Positions 1-6,156 are shown, counted from the stretch's first letter. The stretch is 8,639 nucleotides of DNA from Thermoplasmata archaeon (GCA_030037035.1 JASHSA010000191.1:1-8639), one strand, 5' to 3'. Notes: generated by a model not told the origin, from the sequence alone. Numbers and translations are program-made.

Positions 1-931
1 GGCGGCGCGCCTGCGGATCCTCGACCGTCGGGAGGCGCTGCTCGCCGCGGCGAACGCGAAGGACCCGGTCCTCGTGCGCTTCGGCGGCGGGGCGAAGGAC
101 CTCGAGGTCCGCCTCGTCGGCTCGGCCCGGGGGCCGATGCTCGTCGTCCACCTGCTCGTCGACGCGCGCGACGCCGGGGGCATGAACGCGGTGAACATGA
201 TGTGCGAGGCGCTCGCCCCGGAGCTCGCCGAGCTCGCGCAGGGGCGCGCCGTCCTGAGGATCATCTCGAACCTCGCCGTCCACCGCCTCGCCCGGGCCCG
301 CGCGACGTTCCGTGCGGAGCTCCTCGCGACGGAGACGGCGAAGGGGCCCGAGGTCGTCGACGCGATCCTGGACGCCTACGCGTTCGCCGCCGCCGACCCG
401 TTCCGCTGCGCGACGCACAACAAGGGGATCATGAACGGCGTCTCGGCGGTCGTCGTCGCGACCGGCAACGACTTCCGGGCCGTCGAGAGCGGCGCCCACT
501 CCTACGCCGCCTGGCGCGCCGCCGCGGACGGCGGGGTCGTACGGCCGCTGACGTCCTACGAGAAGAACCGCGACGGCGACCTCGTCGGCACGATCGAGCT
601 GCCGGTCGCCGTCGGCCTGATCGGCGGGGCGACCGCGGTCCACCCGACGGCGAAGACGCTCGTGAAGGTCCTGGGCGTGAAGAGCTCCGGCGAGCTCGGC
701 GAGCTGCTCGCCGCGGTCGGGCTCGCCCAGAACTTCGCGGCGCTGCGCGCGCTCGCGACCGAGGGGATCCAGCGCGGCCACATGGAGCTCGCGGCGCGGA
801 ACTTCGCCGCGAACGCCGGGGCCCGGCCGGACGAGGTCGACCGGGTCGTCGAGCGGATGATCGCCGAGCACACGATCCGCTTCGACCGGGCGAAGGAGAT
901 CATCGAGGAGCTGCGGCGGCCGCACGGATGA
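1..931 (+). CDS. hmgA: HMG-CoA reductase, class II (5'-truncated by window edge)
   Basis: Reduces HMG-CoA to mevalonate, the committed step towards archaeal isoprenoid lipids. The reading frame (first full codon at base 2) is open to the window edge, so about 310 residues are visible. By alignment from memory with the Pseudomonas mevalonii enzyme, about 125 N-terminal residues are missing, including the catalytic Glu of the N-terminal part. Visible landmarks, in visible-residue numbering, are the catalytic Lys in THNKGIMNG (K141), the catalytic Asp in TGNDFRAVESGAHSY (D157, 16 residues on as in the family), and the catalytic His in QRGHMELAARN (H260). The stretches ELPVAVGLIGGAT and GLAQNFAALRALATEGIQ are typical of class II. 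The cofactor-binding motif, normally DAMGAN, reads DAGGMN (residues 57-62). The TGA stop overlaps the pdxT ATG in an ATGA junction, so the two genes are probably co-transcribed. Family assignment is very secure; class II is secure from these motifs. Confidence 0.96.
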   Translation, partial: AARLRILDRREALLAAANAKDPVLVRFGGGAKDLEVRLVGSARGPMLVVHLLVDARDAGGMNAVNMMCEALAPELAELAQGRAVLRIISNLAVHRLARARATFRAELLATETAKGPEVVDAILDAYAFAAADPFRCATHNKGIMNGVSAVVVATGNDFRAVESGAHSYAAWRAAADGGVVRPLTSYEKNRDGDLVGTIELPVAVGLIGGATAVHPTAKTLVKVLGVKSSGELGELLAAVGLAQNFAALRALATEGIQRGHMELAARNFAANAGARPDEVDRVVERMIAEHTIRFDRAKEIIEELRRPHG

Positions 932-1551
932 GGGCCGGCGTCCTCGCGCTCCAGGGCGACGTCCCGGAGCACCTTGCCGCGACCGGTCGGCTCGCCGGCG
1001 CGGGCACGCCCCGCGCGGTGAGGACGCCGACCGACCTCGCGGAGGTCGACGCCCTCTTCCTTCCCGGGGGCGAGTCGACGACGATCGCCCGCCTCCTCTC
1101 CGAGAGCGGCCTCTGGAAGCCGCTCGCGCGCCGGCTGGCGGACGGCCTCCCCGTGCTGGCGACGTGCGCGGGGCTGATCCTCCTGGCCCGACGGCTCACG
1201 CCGAGCCCGAGCGGGCCGAACCCGCCGACGTTCGGCACGCTCGACGTGACCGTGCGCAGGAACGACTACGGCTCGCAGCGCGAGTCGTTCGAGGGAGCGG
1301 TGGACGTCGACGGCCTGCCCGGCGAGCCGTTCCCGGGCGTCTTCATCCGGGCCCCCCGCATCCTCGAGGTCGGGCGGGAGGCGACCGTCCTCGCCCGTCG
1401 GGGGGACGAGGTCGTCGGGGTCCGCCAGGGGAGCGTCTGGGGACTGACGTTCCACCCCGAGCTCGCCGGGGACCCCCGCCTCCACGGGAGGTTCCTCGCC
1501 GAAGCCCGTGCCGCGGTCGAGCGTCGCGCGGCGGACGCGCGGCCTCAGTGA
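928..1551 (+). CDS. pdxT: Pyridoxal 5'-phosphate synthase glutaminase subunit PdxT
   Basis: Glutaminase half of the PdxS/PdxT (DXP-independent) vitamin B6 synthase. It hydrolyses glutamine and channels ammonia to PdxS, which makes pyridoxal 5'-phosphate. The protein has 207 residues, about the usual length for the family. It opens with the characteristic MRAGVLALQGDVPEH, carries the GGEST motif (residues 47-51), the nucleophile Cys80 in ATCAGLILLA, and the His176/Glu178 pair in FHPEL, so the class I glutamine amidotransferase triad is complete. The ATG overlaps the hmgA stop (ATGA), and no other start gives the conserved N-terminus. The frame happens to stay open far upstream inside hmgA, but that part is an out-of-frame shadow. 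The partner pdxS is not in the window. The 3' end overlaps the convergent dph2 gene by 7 nt. Confidence 0.96.
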   Translation: MRAGVLALQGDVPEHLAATGRLAGAGTPRAVRTPTDLAEVDALFLPGGESTTIARLLSESGLWKPLARRLADGLPVLATCAGLILLARRLTPSPSGPNPPTFGTLDVTVRRNDYGSQRESFEGAVDVDGLPGEPFPGVFIRAPRILEVGREATVLARRGDEVVGVRQGSVWGLTFHPELAGDPRLHGRFLAEARAAVERRAADARPQ

Positions 1552-2579
1552 TACGTGTCGAACCGGTACGGTTCGAGGGGCAGCTCGCCGAGCGCCATCA
1601 GGAACTCCGGGACGGTCAGCACCGGCCTCGGGTAGTTCGCGCTGTCGTCCAGCGCGATCCGTGGGCAGGCGGTGCAGACGTACGCGTCGACGTCCCGGCC
1701 GAGCAGGTCCGCCGGATCGACCCGCTCGGCGAGGAGGATCTCGGCGTCCGCTCCGTGGGCGCGGGCGCGCGCCTGCAGCGCGAGGGCGGTCGGCGAGCGG
1801 TTCTGGCCGGCGAACGTCGAGACGACGATCCCCCAGCGCCGCGCCCCCCGGACCGACGCGATGAGGAGCTGGCGACGGGCGACCAGCGTTGCCCGGTCGA
1901 TCGGCGGCTCCAGCTCGCCCCGGAGGGGGTCGATCGACCAGACCGGCCGGTCGACGGCGAGGGCGAGCCCGAGCGGGTGGAACCGCCCGGTGCCGACGAA
2001 CAGGAACGCGTCGACCGAGGCCGCCACCTCCTCGGCGCCCGTGTAGTTGCAGCCGAGCGCCTGGCCGGCGTAGGCGAGCCGGTGGTCCCCCCGTCCGACG
2101 TGGGTCGCGTACCCCCTTCGGTCGAGCGCCCCGGCGAGCGGCGGAAGGAGCCCGAGGTGCTGGACGGAGGCGACCAGACCGAGGCGGTGCGGCACGCCGG
2201 CGTCGTCGAGCCGGCGCGCGAGCGCCTCGGGGTCGCCGTCGCCCGTGCGCATCTCGACGAAGTACGTCGGGCGGACGCTGCGGACGTTCGGGATCGGCGC
2301 GTGGCCGAGCGCGACCGCGACCTCCGCCCGGGGCGCCTCGTCGCGCGACGGTAGGTCGCACGCCCCGAAGCACGGCCGGCTCGCCACGACGACCGGCGCT
2401 CCGACGTGCTCCCGGAGCTGGGCGGCGAGCTCGCCGGCGTTCCGGACGAGGCCCGCGGGGACCTGGAGGACGATGCGCGAGGGCCGGGCGTCGCGGAGCG
2501 CCGCGAAGAGCTCCTCCCCGACGACGGGGAAGACCCGGTCCTGCGAGCGTACGGCCTCCCGAGTCGGTTCCGCCTCCAT
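1545..2579 (-). CDS. dph2: Diphthamide biosynthesis enzyme Dph2
   Basis: Archaeal radical-SAM-like enzyme with an unusual [4Fe-4S] cluster. It transfers the 3-amino-3-carboxypropyl group from S-adenosylmethionine to a histidine of elongation factor 2, the first step of diphthamide synthesis. The protein has 344 residues, normal for archaeal Dph2. The three cluster cysteines are in their expected contexts: Cys74 (FGACDL), Cys177 (LGCNYTGA) and Cys305 (CTACPRIALDD). The GQALGCNY and VGTGRFHPLGLAL segments are also typical. An in-frame TAG (the stop of the upstream NUDIX gene) lies 27 nt before ATG 2579 with no other start codon between them, so the start is fixed. No convincing Shine-Dalgarno precedes it. 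It is the last gene of the minus-strand cluster and runs tail-to-tail into pdxT. Confidence 0.95.
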   Translation of the reverse strand: MEAEPTREAVRSQDRVFPVVGEELFAALRDARPSRIVLQVPAGLVRNAGELAAQLREHVGAPVVVASRPCFGACDLPSRDEAPRAEVAVALGHAPIPNVRSVRPTYFVEMRTGDGDPEALARRLDDAGVPHRLGLVASVQHLGLLPPLAGALDRRGYATHVGRGDHRLAYAGQALGCNYTGAEEVAASVDAFLFVGTGRFHPLGLALAVDRPVWSIDPLRGELEPPIDRATLVARRQLLIASVRGARRWGIVVSTFAGQNRSPTALALQARARAHGADAEILLAERVDPADLLGRDVDAYVCTACPRIALDDSANYPRPVLTVPEFLMALGELPLEPYRFDTYH

Positions 2580-2606
2580 CGGAACCCGGAGGAGCCGGCC
2601 TCGCCG

Positions 2607-3068
2607 CTAAACGTTTCGCCGAGGTGACGGCGTGCCGTCCGACAGGCGAACCAGCAGGCGCCGGACCGCCTCCTGGTTGTCCGGATAGTGCAGCCGGCGC
2701 TCCGCCTCGTCGGGGGCCAGCCAGGCGTACGCGTCGTGCTCGCCGCTCAGACGCGGGACGAACCCCGCCTCGACCTCGACGGCGTAGGCGTGCAGGCGCC
2801 ACGTCGCCCCGTCCGGCCCCTCGAACGGGACGTGCCAGTCGAGGTCCCAGAGCTCGGCGGGACGGCGCAGGCCGGTCTCCTCCGTCAGTTCGCGGCGCAG
2901 CGCCGCCTCGAGGTCACGGTCGGTCGGGTCGACCTTGCCGCTGACGGGGACCCAGATCGACCCCCGGGACGGCGGTCGACGCAGGACGAGCAGCTCGAGC
3001 GGGGGCCGACGGTAGAGATAGCCCTCGACACACTCCTGCGCGACCGGTCCCGCCGGAGCGGCCGTCAC
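2607..3068 (-). CDS. NUDIX hydrolase
   Basis: Small (153 residues) NUDIX pyrophosphohydrolase that probably cleaves a nucleoside di- or triphosphate derivative; the substrate cannot be read from the sequence. The Nudix box spans residues 44-67, running from Gly44 to Gly66-Leu67, with Arg59-Glu60 and the metal-binding pair Glu63/Glu64. It is one residue longer than the canonical box in its first half, so the usual first Glu position holds Arg51 next to Asp50. The flanking WVPVSGKV and C-terminal YPDNQEAVRRLL resemble the NudB (dihydroneopterin triphosphate pyrophosphatase)/dATP pyrophosphohydrolase branch, but this is only suggestive. The GTG start overlaps the NAC stop by 4 nt (GTGA), implying translational coupling. 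There is no ATG alternative near the N-terminus. The TAG stop lies 27 nt before dph2. Confidence 0.88.
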   Translation of the reverse strand: MTAAPAGPVAQECVEGYLYRRPPLELLVLRRPPSRGSIWVPVSGKVDPTDRDLEAALRRELTEETGLRRPAELWDLDWHVPFEGPDGATWRLHAYAVEVEAGFVPRLSGEHDAYAWLAPDEAERRLHYPDNQEAVRRLLVRLSDGTPSPRRNV

Positions 3069-3466
3069 CGCTCGCCTTGGGTCAGGATCCGAAGGATCGC
3101 CTCGGCCGGGGCGCCGTGCGTCGCGGCGAGCGCCTCGATCGCCTCCTCGCGCGAGACGTTCGCCTGCTCCATGACGAGCTGGACGTCCTCCTCCGGAGGT
3201 CCGGCCGGCGCCGCCGGCGCCGCGGCGGCGCCCGCCGACGACGCCGGAGCGGCCGACCGGGGCCGGACCTCGGGGGTGCCGACGACCTGGTACGTCCGCG
3301 TCCCCTGGACCGTCAGGATCGTCACCTCGGGGGCCCGGAAGACGTACTCCTGCTGGCGCGTGCGGAGGACGACCTCCTCGACCCCCGGGACCGACTCGGT
3401 CGACATCCCGAGCCGGCGCATCATCAGCTCGAGCTGGCGGGGGTTCTTCGGGCCGCCGGGGATCAC
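3065..3466 (-). CDS. nac: Nascent polypeptide-associated complex protein (archaeal alpha-NAC)
   Basis: Ribosome-bound homodimeric chaperone that contacts nascent chains at the exit tunnel. The protein has 133 residues. The N-terminus GGPKNPRQLELMMRRLGM (about residues 4-21) is the conserved archaeal NAC opening. The NAC beta-sandwich follows at about residues 28-63, with VEEVVLRT, EYVFRAPEVTIL and GTRTYQVVG. A UBA-like helical domain covers about residues 94-130 (DVQLVMEQANVSREEAIEAL). Between them, residues 68-93 form a long Ala/Pro linker, making the protein longer than the roughly 110-120 residues I expect. The start is the GTG at 3464-3466: it gives the family N-terminus and has a well-placed GGAG five nt upstream, which overlaps the TAG stop of the CBS gene (TAGGAG). 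The gene is 8 nt downstream of the CBS-HPF gene and overlaps the NUDIX start. Confidence 0.95.
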   Translation of the reverse strand: MIPGGPKNPRQLELMMRRLGMSTESVPGVEEVVLRTRQQEYVFRAPEVTILTVQGTRTYQVVGTPEVRPRSAAPASSAGAAAAPAAPAGPPEEDVQLVMEQANVSREEAIEALAATHGAPAEAILRILTQGER

Positions 3467-3469
3467 GGT

Positions 3470-3476
3470 CGCTCCT
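3470..3476 (-). promoter_or_regulatory. Ribosome binding site of NAC, fused to the upstream stop codon
   Basis: Read on the minus strand, TAGGAG precedes the NAC GTG with five bases between GGAG and GTG. The TAG is the stop of the CBS-HPF gene, so termination and re-initiation would happen at nearly the same place. This decides the NAC start and suggests translational coupling of the two genes. Confidence 0.6.
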
Positions 3477-4716
3477 AGGCGTCCGGGTCCGAGACGGCGC
3501 GGATCCTCTGCTCGAGCACGGGGTCGTCCAGGGGCTCCTCCTCGGCCTCGACCGCCCGGCGGGCGGCCGGGCCCCGGCGGCGGTGCTCGGAGGCGCGGCG
3601 CGTCTGCGACTCGAGCTCCTCGAGGAGCCCGGCGACGCCGGCGAGGAGGTTCCAGCCGGTGTGGGAGGCGTAGAAGATCGACGCGTCGGTGTGCAGGCGC
3701 GCCTCGACCGTGACGTCGCTGGTCCGGTGCGTCGCGTGCGGGGCGAAGTGGAGCGAGAGCAGCCGCGGCCGGGCCGAGCGGGTGATCCGCTTGAGGCCCC
3801 GCGAGACGACCTGGTCGATGTCCGCGAACAGCGCCGGGTCGGCCGAGCCGCGGAGGCCGGTGATCTCGACGTAGACGTCCTCGAGGCGGGCCGGCCCGCG
3901 GGACGGCCGACCCCGGGCGACGACGAGCCCGAGGAGGTTCGACTGGCTCAGGACGCGGACCGGCCGCTCGTTCTCGACCACGAAGACGCTCGAGACGTTC
4001 TCCCGCGCCATCCGGCGCGCGGCGGAGGCGACGTCGGTCCCGGCGGGGACGGTCACCGGGGGCGCGCGCATGATCGAGCTGACCTCGACGTCGAGCGCCG
4101 TGTGCGCCGAGCGCGGGTCGCGCTTGCCGCCCTGCACCGGACGCCAGAGGACGGCCCCGAGGTCGGCGACGCCGACGGCCCCGACCAGCCGACCCTTGCG
4201 GTCGACGACCGGCAGCGGGTGCTCCTCGAGGAGCCGGATCTGCCCGACGAGGTTGCGGCAGAGGTCGTTCTCCCGCACGACGGTCGACGCCGGGCTCGCG
4301 AGCTCGTCGACGCGCGTCCGGTCCGCGCGGACGAGCGGGCCGAGCCCCGGCAGCGCCCGGACGAGGTCGCTCCGGCTGACGAGCCCGACGAGCTCGCCCC
4401 TCGCCCCGACGACCGGGGCGGCCCGAAGGCCGCTCGAGAGGAGCTCCTCGGCGACCTCGGGGTACGGCGTCGTCGGCGAGAGCAGCGGCGGGAGGATCAG
4501 GAGGTGCTCGACCTTGGTCGACAGCGGTCGGGTGACCCGCCGGGCGATCGCCTCGAACGTGACGAGCCCGACCAGGCGCGAGCCGCGCAGGACCGGGACC
4601 TCGTGGAACTTCTTCGACCGCATCAGGCCGAGCGCGGTCGAGACCGGCGCGTCGACCGGGAGCGTCACCGGGCGCGGGGTCATCAGCTCGGCCGCGGTCG
4701 GCCACGACGGGGGCAT
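3475..4716 (-). CDS. Four-CBS-domain protein with C-terminal HPF/S30AE-like domain
   Basis: 413 residues. Four CBS repeats are visible at about residues 8-62 (AAELMTPRPVTLP, HEVPVL, LVGLVTF), 66-122 (AAPVVGARGELVGLVSRSDLV), 133-190 (LPVVDRKGRLVGAVGVADL) and 208-267 (VSSIMRAPPVTVPAG, VSSVFVVENERPV). They should form a Bateman-type tandem that senses an adenine nucleotide or similar ligand. Residues of about 279-374 look like the ribosome hibernation promoting factor / S30AE fold: VYVEITGLRG, a helix FADIDQVVSRGLKRI, strand LLSLHFAPH, strand VTVEARLHTDASIFYASH, then helix GWNLLAGVAGLLEELESQ. The inferred role is a ligand-regulated ribosome-inactivating or dimerising factor. The last about 35 residues are charged and probably disordered. 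An in-frame TAA 30 nt upstream, with no other start codon between, fixes ATG 4716. The gene lies 34 nt after the GNAT gene and 8 nt before NAC. The CBS part is certain; the HPF part is by pattern recognition. Confidence 0.88.
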   Translation of the reverse strand: MPPSWPTAAELMTPRPVTLPVDAPVSTALGLMRSKKFHEVPVLRGSRLVGLVTFEAIARRVTRPLSTKVEHLLILPPLLSPTTPYPEVAEELLSSGLRAAPVVGARGELVGLVSRSDLVRALPGLGPLVRADRTRVDELASPASTVVRENDLCRNLVGQIRLLEEHPLPVVDRKGRLVGAVGVADLGAVLWRPVQGGKRDPRSAHTALDVEVSSIMRAPPVTVPAGTDVASAARRMARENVSSVFVVENERPVRVLSQSNLLGLVVARGRPSRGPARLEDVYVEITGLRGSADPALFADIDQVVSRGLKRITRSARPRLLSLHFAPHATHRTSDVTVEARLHTDASIFYASHTGWNLLAGVAGLLEELESQTRRASEHRRRGPAARRAVEAEEEPLDDPVLEQRIRAVSDPDA

Positions 4717-4750
4717 CGCGGGCGAGCCGAACCGGCGGAGGACTTAGCGC

Positions 4751-5269
4751 CTACGGCCGCGGGAGCTCGAGGTCGAGCGCCATGTGGTAGCCGTTCTCCC
4801 CGTCCGAGTAGTAGTTGCGCAGCAGGTCGATCACCGAGTAGCGGTAGCGCGTGTAGAAGCGGATCGCGGCGACGTTGGAGACGCGGACCTCGAGGGTCGC
4901 GCGGCGGAACCCCCGGACCCGCGAGCGCTCCAGGAAGACGTCCATCAACCGGCGGCCGACCCCGGTCCCCCGGGCGTTCCGCTCGACGGCGAACATCAGC
5001 ACCCGCGACTCGCCGGGGACCTGGCTCACGCCGAGGAGGAAGCCGACCGGCCGGTCCTGCTCGTCGACGGCGACCAGGAACCCCTCCGGCCAGGCGGCGC
5101 CGAGCGAGGCGTAGAGCGACGGGTCGTAGTGCTCGTGCAGCGCCTCCGCGACGATCTCGGAGATCGTCGGGACGTCGCTCGGGAGGAACCCGCGGAGCGT
5201 CCGCGGGGCCTCGGGCGGCGTCTGCGTCCCCGGTAGGGGCGCCGTCGCCGGCTCAGCGATACATCTCAC
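4751..5269 (-). CDS. GNAT N-acetyltransferase, RimI/Ard1-like
   Basis: Acetyl-CoA-dependent acetyltransferase of 172 residues, probably acetylating protein N-termini as the archaeal Ard1/RimI-like enzymes do; the substrate is not proven. The GNAT domain starts near residue 24 after a Pro-rich tail. The acetyl-CoA pyrophosphate loop is RNARGTGVG (residues 97-105), followed by LEVRVSN (126-132), AAIRFYTRYRY (134-144) and YYSDGENGYHM, the pattern of the RimI/Ard1 branch. The usual Gly in FYxxxGF is replaced by Arg143. The GTG at 5267-5269 is the only reasonable start near the domain. It overlaps the end of the PAC2 gene by 17 nt and has a GAGGGG stretch just upstream that could serve as ribosome binding site. 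A later ATG (residue 92) would remove half the domain. Confidence 0.9.
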   Translation of the reverse strand: MRCIAEPATAPLPGTQTPPEAPRTLRGFLPSDVPTISEIVAEALHEHYDPSLYASLGAAWPEGFLVAVDEQDRPVGFLLGVSQVPGESRVLMFAVERNARGTGVGRRLMDVFLERSRVRGFRRATLEVRVSNVAAIRFYTRYRYSVIDLLRNYYSDGENGYHMALDLELPRP

Positions 5270-6047
5270 CCGGCCCCTCGCTCTCCGCCTGGCGCATCTT
5301 CGAGACCGACTCGCGCGTCTGCTGGAGGGTCTTGCGGACCTCCGCCTCGATCTGCCGCGCCTTCTCCCGCAGCGGTTTCGTGTCGAGCACGAGCAGCGGG
5401 ACGAGCGGGTTGACGGTCTCGATCACTTTCGCCGCCGCCCGCGCGTCCGGGTAGTCCTTGTGCGCCTGGGCGACCAGGCAGAGGACCGGCGTGACGCGCC
5501 CGATCGCGCCGAGCATGATCCCGCCGGCGAGCCCGGTGACGACCCCGTTCGCCGCCTGGAACGTGTAGCGCTCCAGGAGCGGCGCGGCGGCGCGGTTCGC
5601 CATCGCGACGACCCGCGCGTCGCCGTGGATCTCGTTGTCGATCGGCTGGCCCTCGATCGCGATGACGAGCTGGACCCCCTTCGACTCCGCCCAGTCGAGC
5701 AGGACGCGCCCGAGCGAGTTGAGCATCTCCACCGGCGGCTGGATGTCGGCGATCACGACGACCAGCTGGTCGCAGGAACGGTCGACGCCGCAGACGAGCT
5801 TGCTGGCGTAGAGGCGCACCGGGGCGTTGACGACGCCCTCCTCCATGATCACCGTCGGCGGGAACTGCTCGCTCGTCATGTACGCCACCAGCGTCATGTC
5901 GAGGGCGTGGACGAGGTACGACGCGGCGACCGAGCCGACGAGACCGTGCGTCGGGAAGCCGACGACCATCATCGCCCCCTTGAGCGACTCGTCGCGCGTC
6001 TCGACGATCCGCACGTCGTGCGGCTCTCGGCTCTCCCCGGGGGGCAT
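5253..6047 (-). CDS. PAC2-family protein (proteasome assembly chaperone-like)
   Basis: 264 residues with the PAC2 fold (family of archaeal PbaA/PbaB and eukaryotic PAC2). Members act as chaperones in assembly of the proteasome or other complexes; the partner here is unknown. Recognisable features are the GFPTHGLVGSVAASYLV segment (residues 30-46), the EEGVVNAPVRLYAS segment, LVVVIADIQPP, and the glycine-rich NGVVTGLAGGIMLG. The last about 45 residues (KPLREKARQIEAEVRKTLQQ onward) look like a charged helix or coiled coil, as often seen at the C-terminus of this family. An in-frame TAA lies 27 nt upstream of ATG 6047 with no start codon between, so the start is fixed. It is the first gene of the minus-strand cluster and is followed by the GNAT gene with a 17-nt overlap. 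Confidence 0.9.
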   Translation of the reverse strand: MPPGESREPHDVRIVETRDESLKGAMMVVGFPTHGLVGSVAASYLVHALDMTLVAYMTSEQFPPTVIMEEGVVNAPVRLYASKLVCGVDRSCDQLVVVIADIQPPVEMLNSLGRVLLDWAESKGVQLVIAIEGQPIDNEIHGDARVVAMANRAAAPLLERYTFQAANGVVTGLAGGIMLGAIGRVTPVLCLVAQAHKDYPDARAAAKVIETVNPLVPLLVLDTKPLREKARQIEAEVRKTLQQTRESVSKMRQAESEGPGEMYR

Positions 6048-6051
6048 CGAC

Positions 6052-6067
6052 GCCTTCGAGCGAAGGC
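6052..6067. promoter_or_regulatory. Perfect inverted repeat between the PAC2 promoter element and its start codon
   Basis: GCCTTCG-AG-CGAAGGC: two perfect 7-base arms around a 2-base centre, ending 4 nt before ATG 6047. It lies between the A/T-rich patch at 6071-6084 and the start codon, which is where a repressor would block transcription if the mRNA is leaderless. In a longer leader it would instead be a short RNA hairpin with a loop too tight to form fully. The symmetry is seen; the function is inferred. Confidence 0.35.
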
Positions 6068-6070
6068 CGG

Positions 6071-6085
6071 CTTATCCTCCTTTTG
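6071..6085 (-). promoter_or_regulatory. Candidate archaeal promoter (BRE/TATA-like) of the PAC2-GNAT-CBS-NAC-NUDIX-dph2 cluster
   Basis: On the minus strand the sequence reads CAAAAGGAGGATAAG, an A/G-rich island in GC-rich surroundings. Its ATAAG end is centred about 27 nt upstream of ATG 6047. In archaea the TATA box lies about 26 nt before the transcription start, so this placement would give a leaderless mRNA. The AAAA portion could be the BRE. The GGAGG inside it is too far (28 nt) from the ATG to act as a ribosome binding site. Confidence 0.4.
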
Positions 6086-6156
6086 CCGGGTCGGCGACCG
6101 GGCCCGGAGCCCCTCGGAACGGCCCCCCGCGCGGGCGCCCGGCCTCGCCGGTCCCG

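Noticed and set aside
202..927. N-terminal extension of pdxT inside hmgA
   Set aside because: The pdxT frame is open there by chance, but the translation is Arg-rich shadow sequence. PdxT proteins begin at the conserved MRAGVLALQGD.
1558..1576. GGTTCGA resembling a tRNA T-loop
   Set aside because: No acceptor stem, D-arm or anticodon arm can be built around it. The bases encode the conserved-looking C-terminus of Dph2.
556..2802. A 748-codon open frame on the minus strand
   Set aside because: It overlaps hmgA, pdxT and dph2 in other frames and its translation is Arg/Ala/Pro-rich low-complexity sequence without domain motifs; long shadow frames are expected at this GC content.
3065..4705. 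A single 546-codon minus-strand frame ending as NAC, suggesting a fusion upstream of NAC
   Set aside because: Everything upstream of the GTG at 3466 is an out-of-frame reading of the CBS gene (Arg/Pro/Gly-rich). The NAC N-terminus and its ribosome binding site place the start at 3466.
6076..6080. GGAGG (minus strand) as the ribosome binding site of the PAC2 gene
   Set aside because: It lies 28 nt before the ATG, and no start codon sits at a suitable distance; it is better explained as part of an A/G-rich promoter patch.
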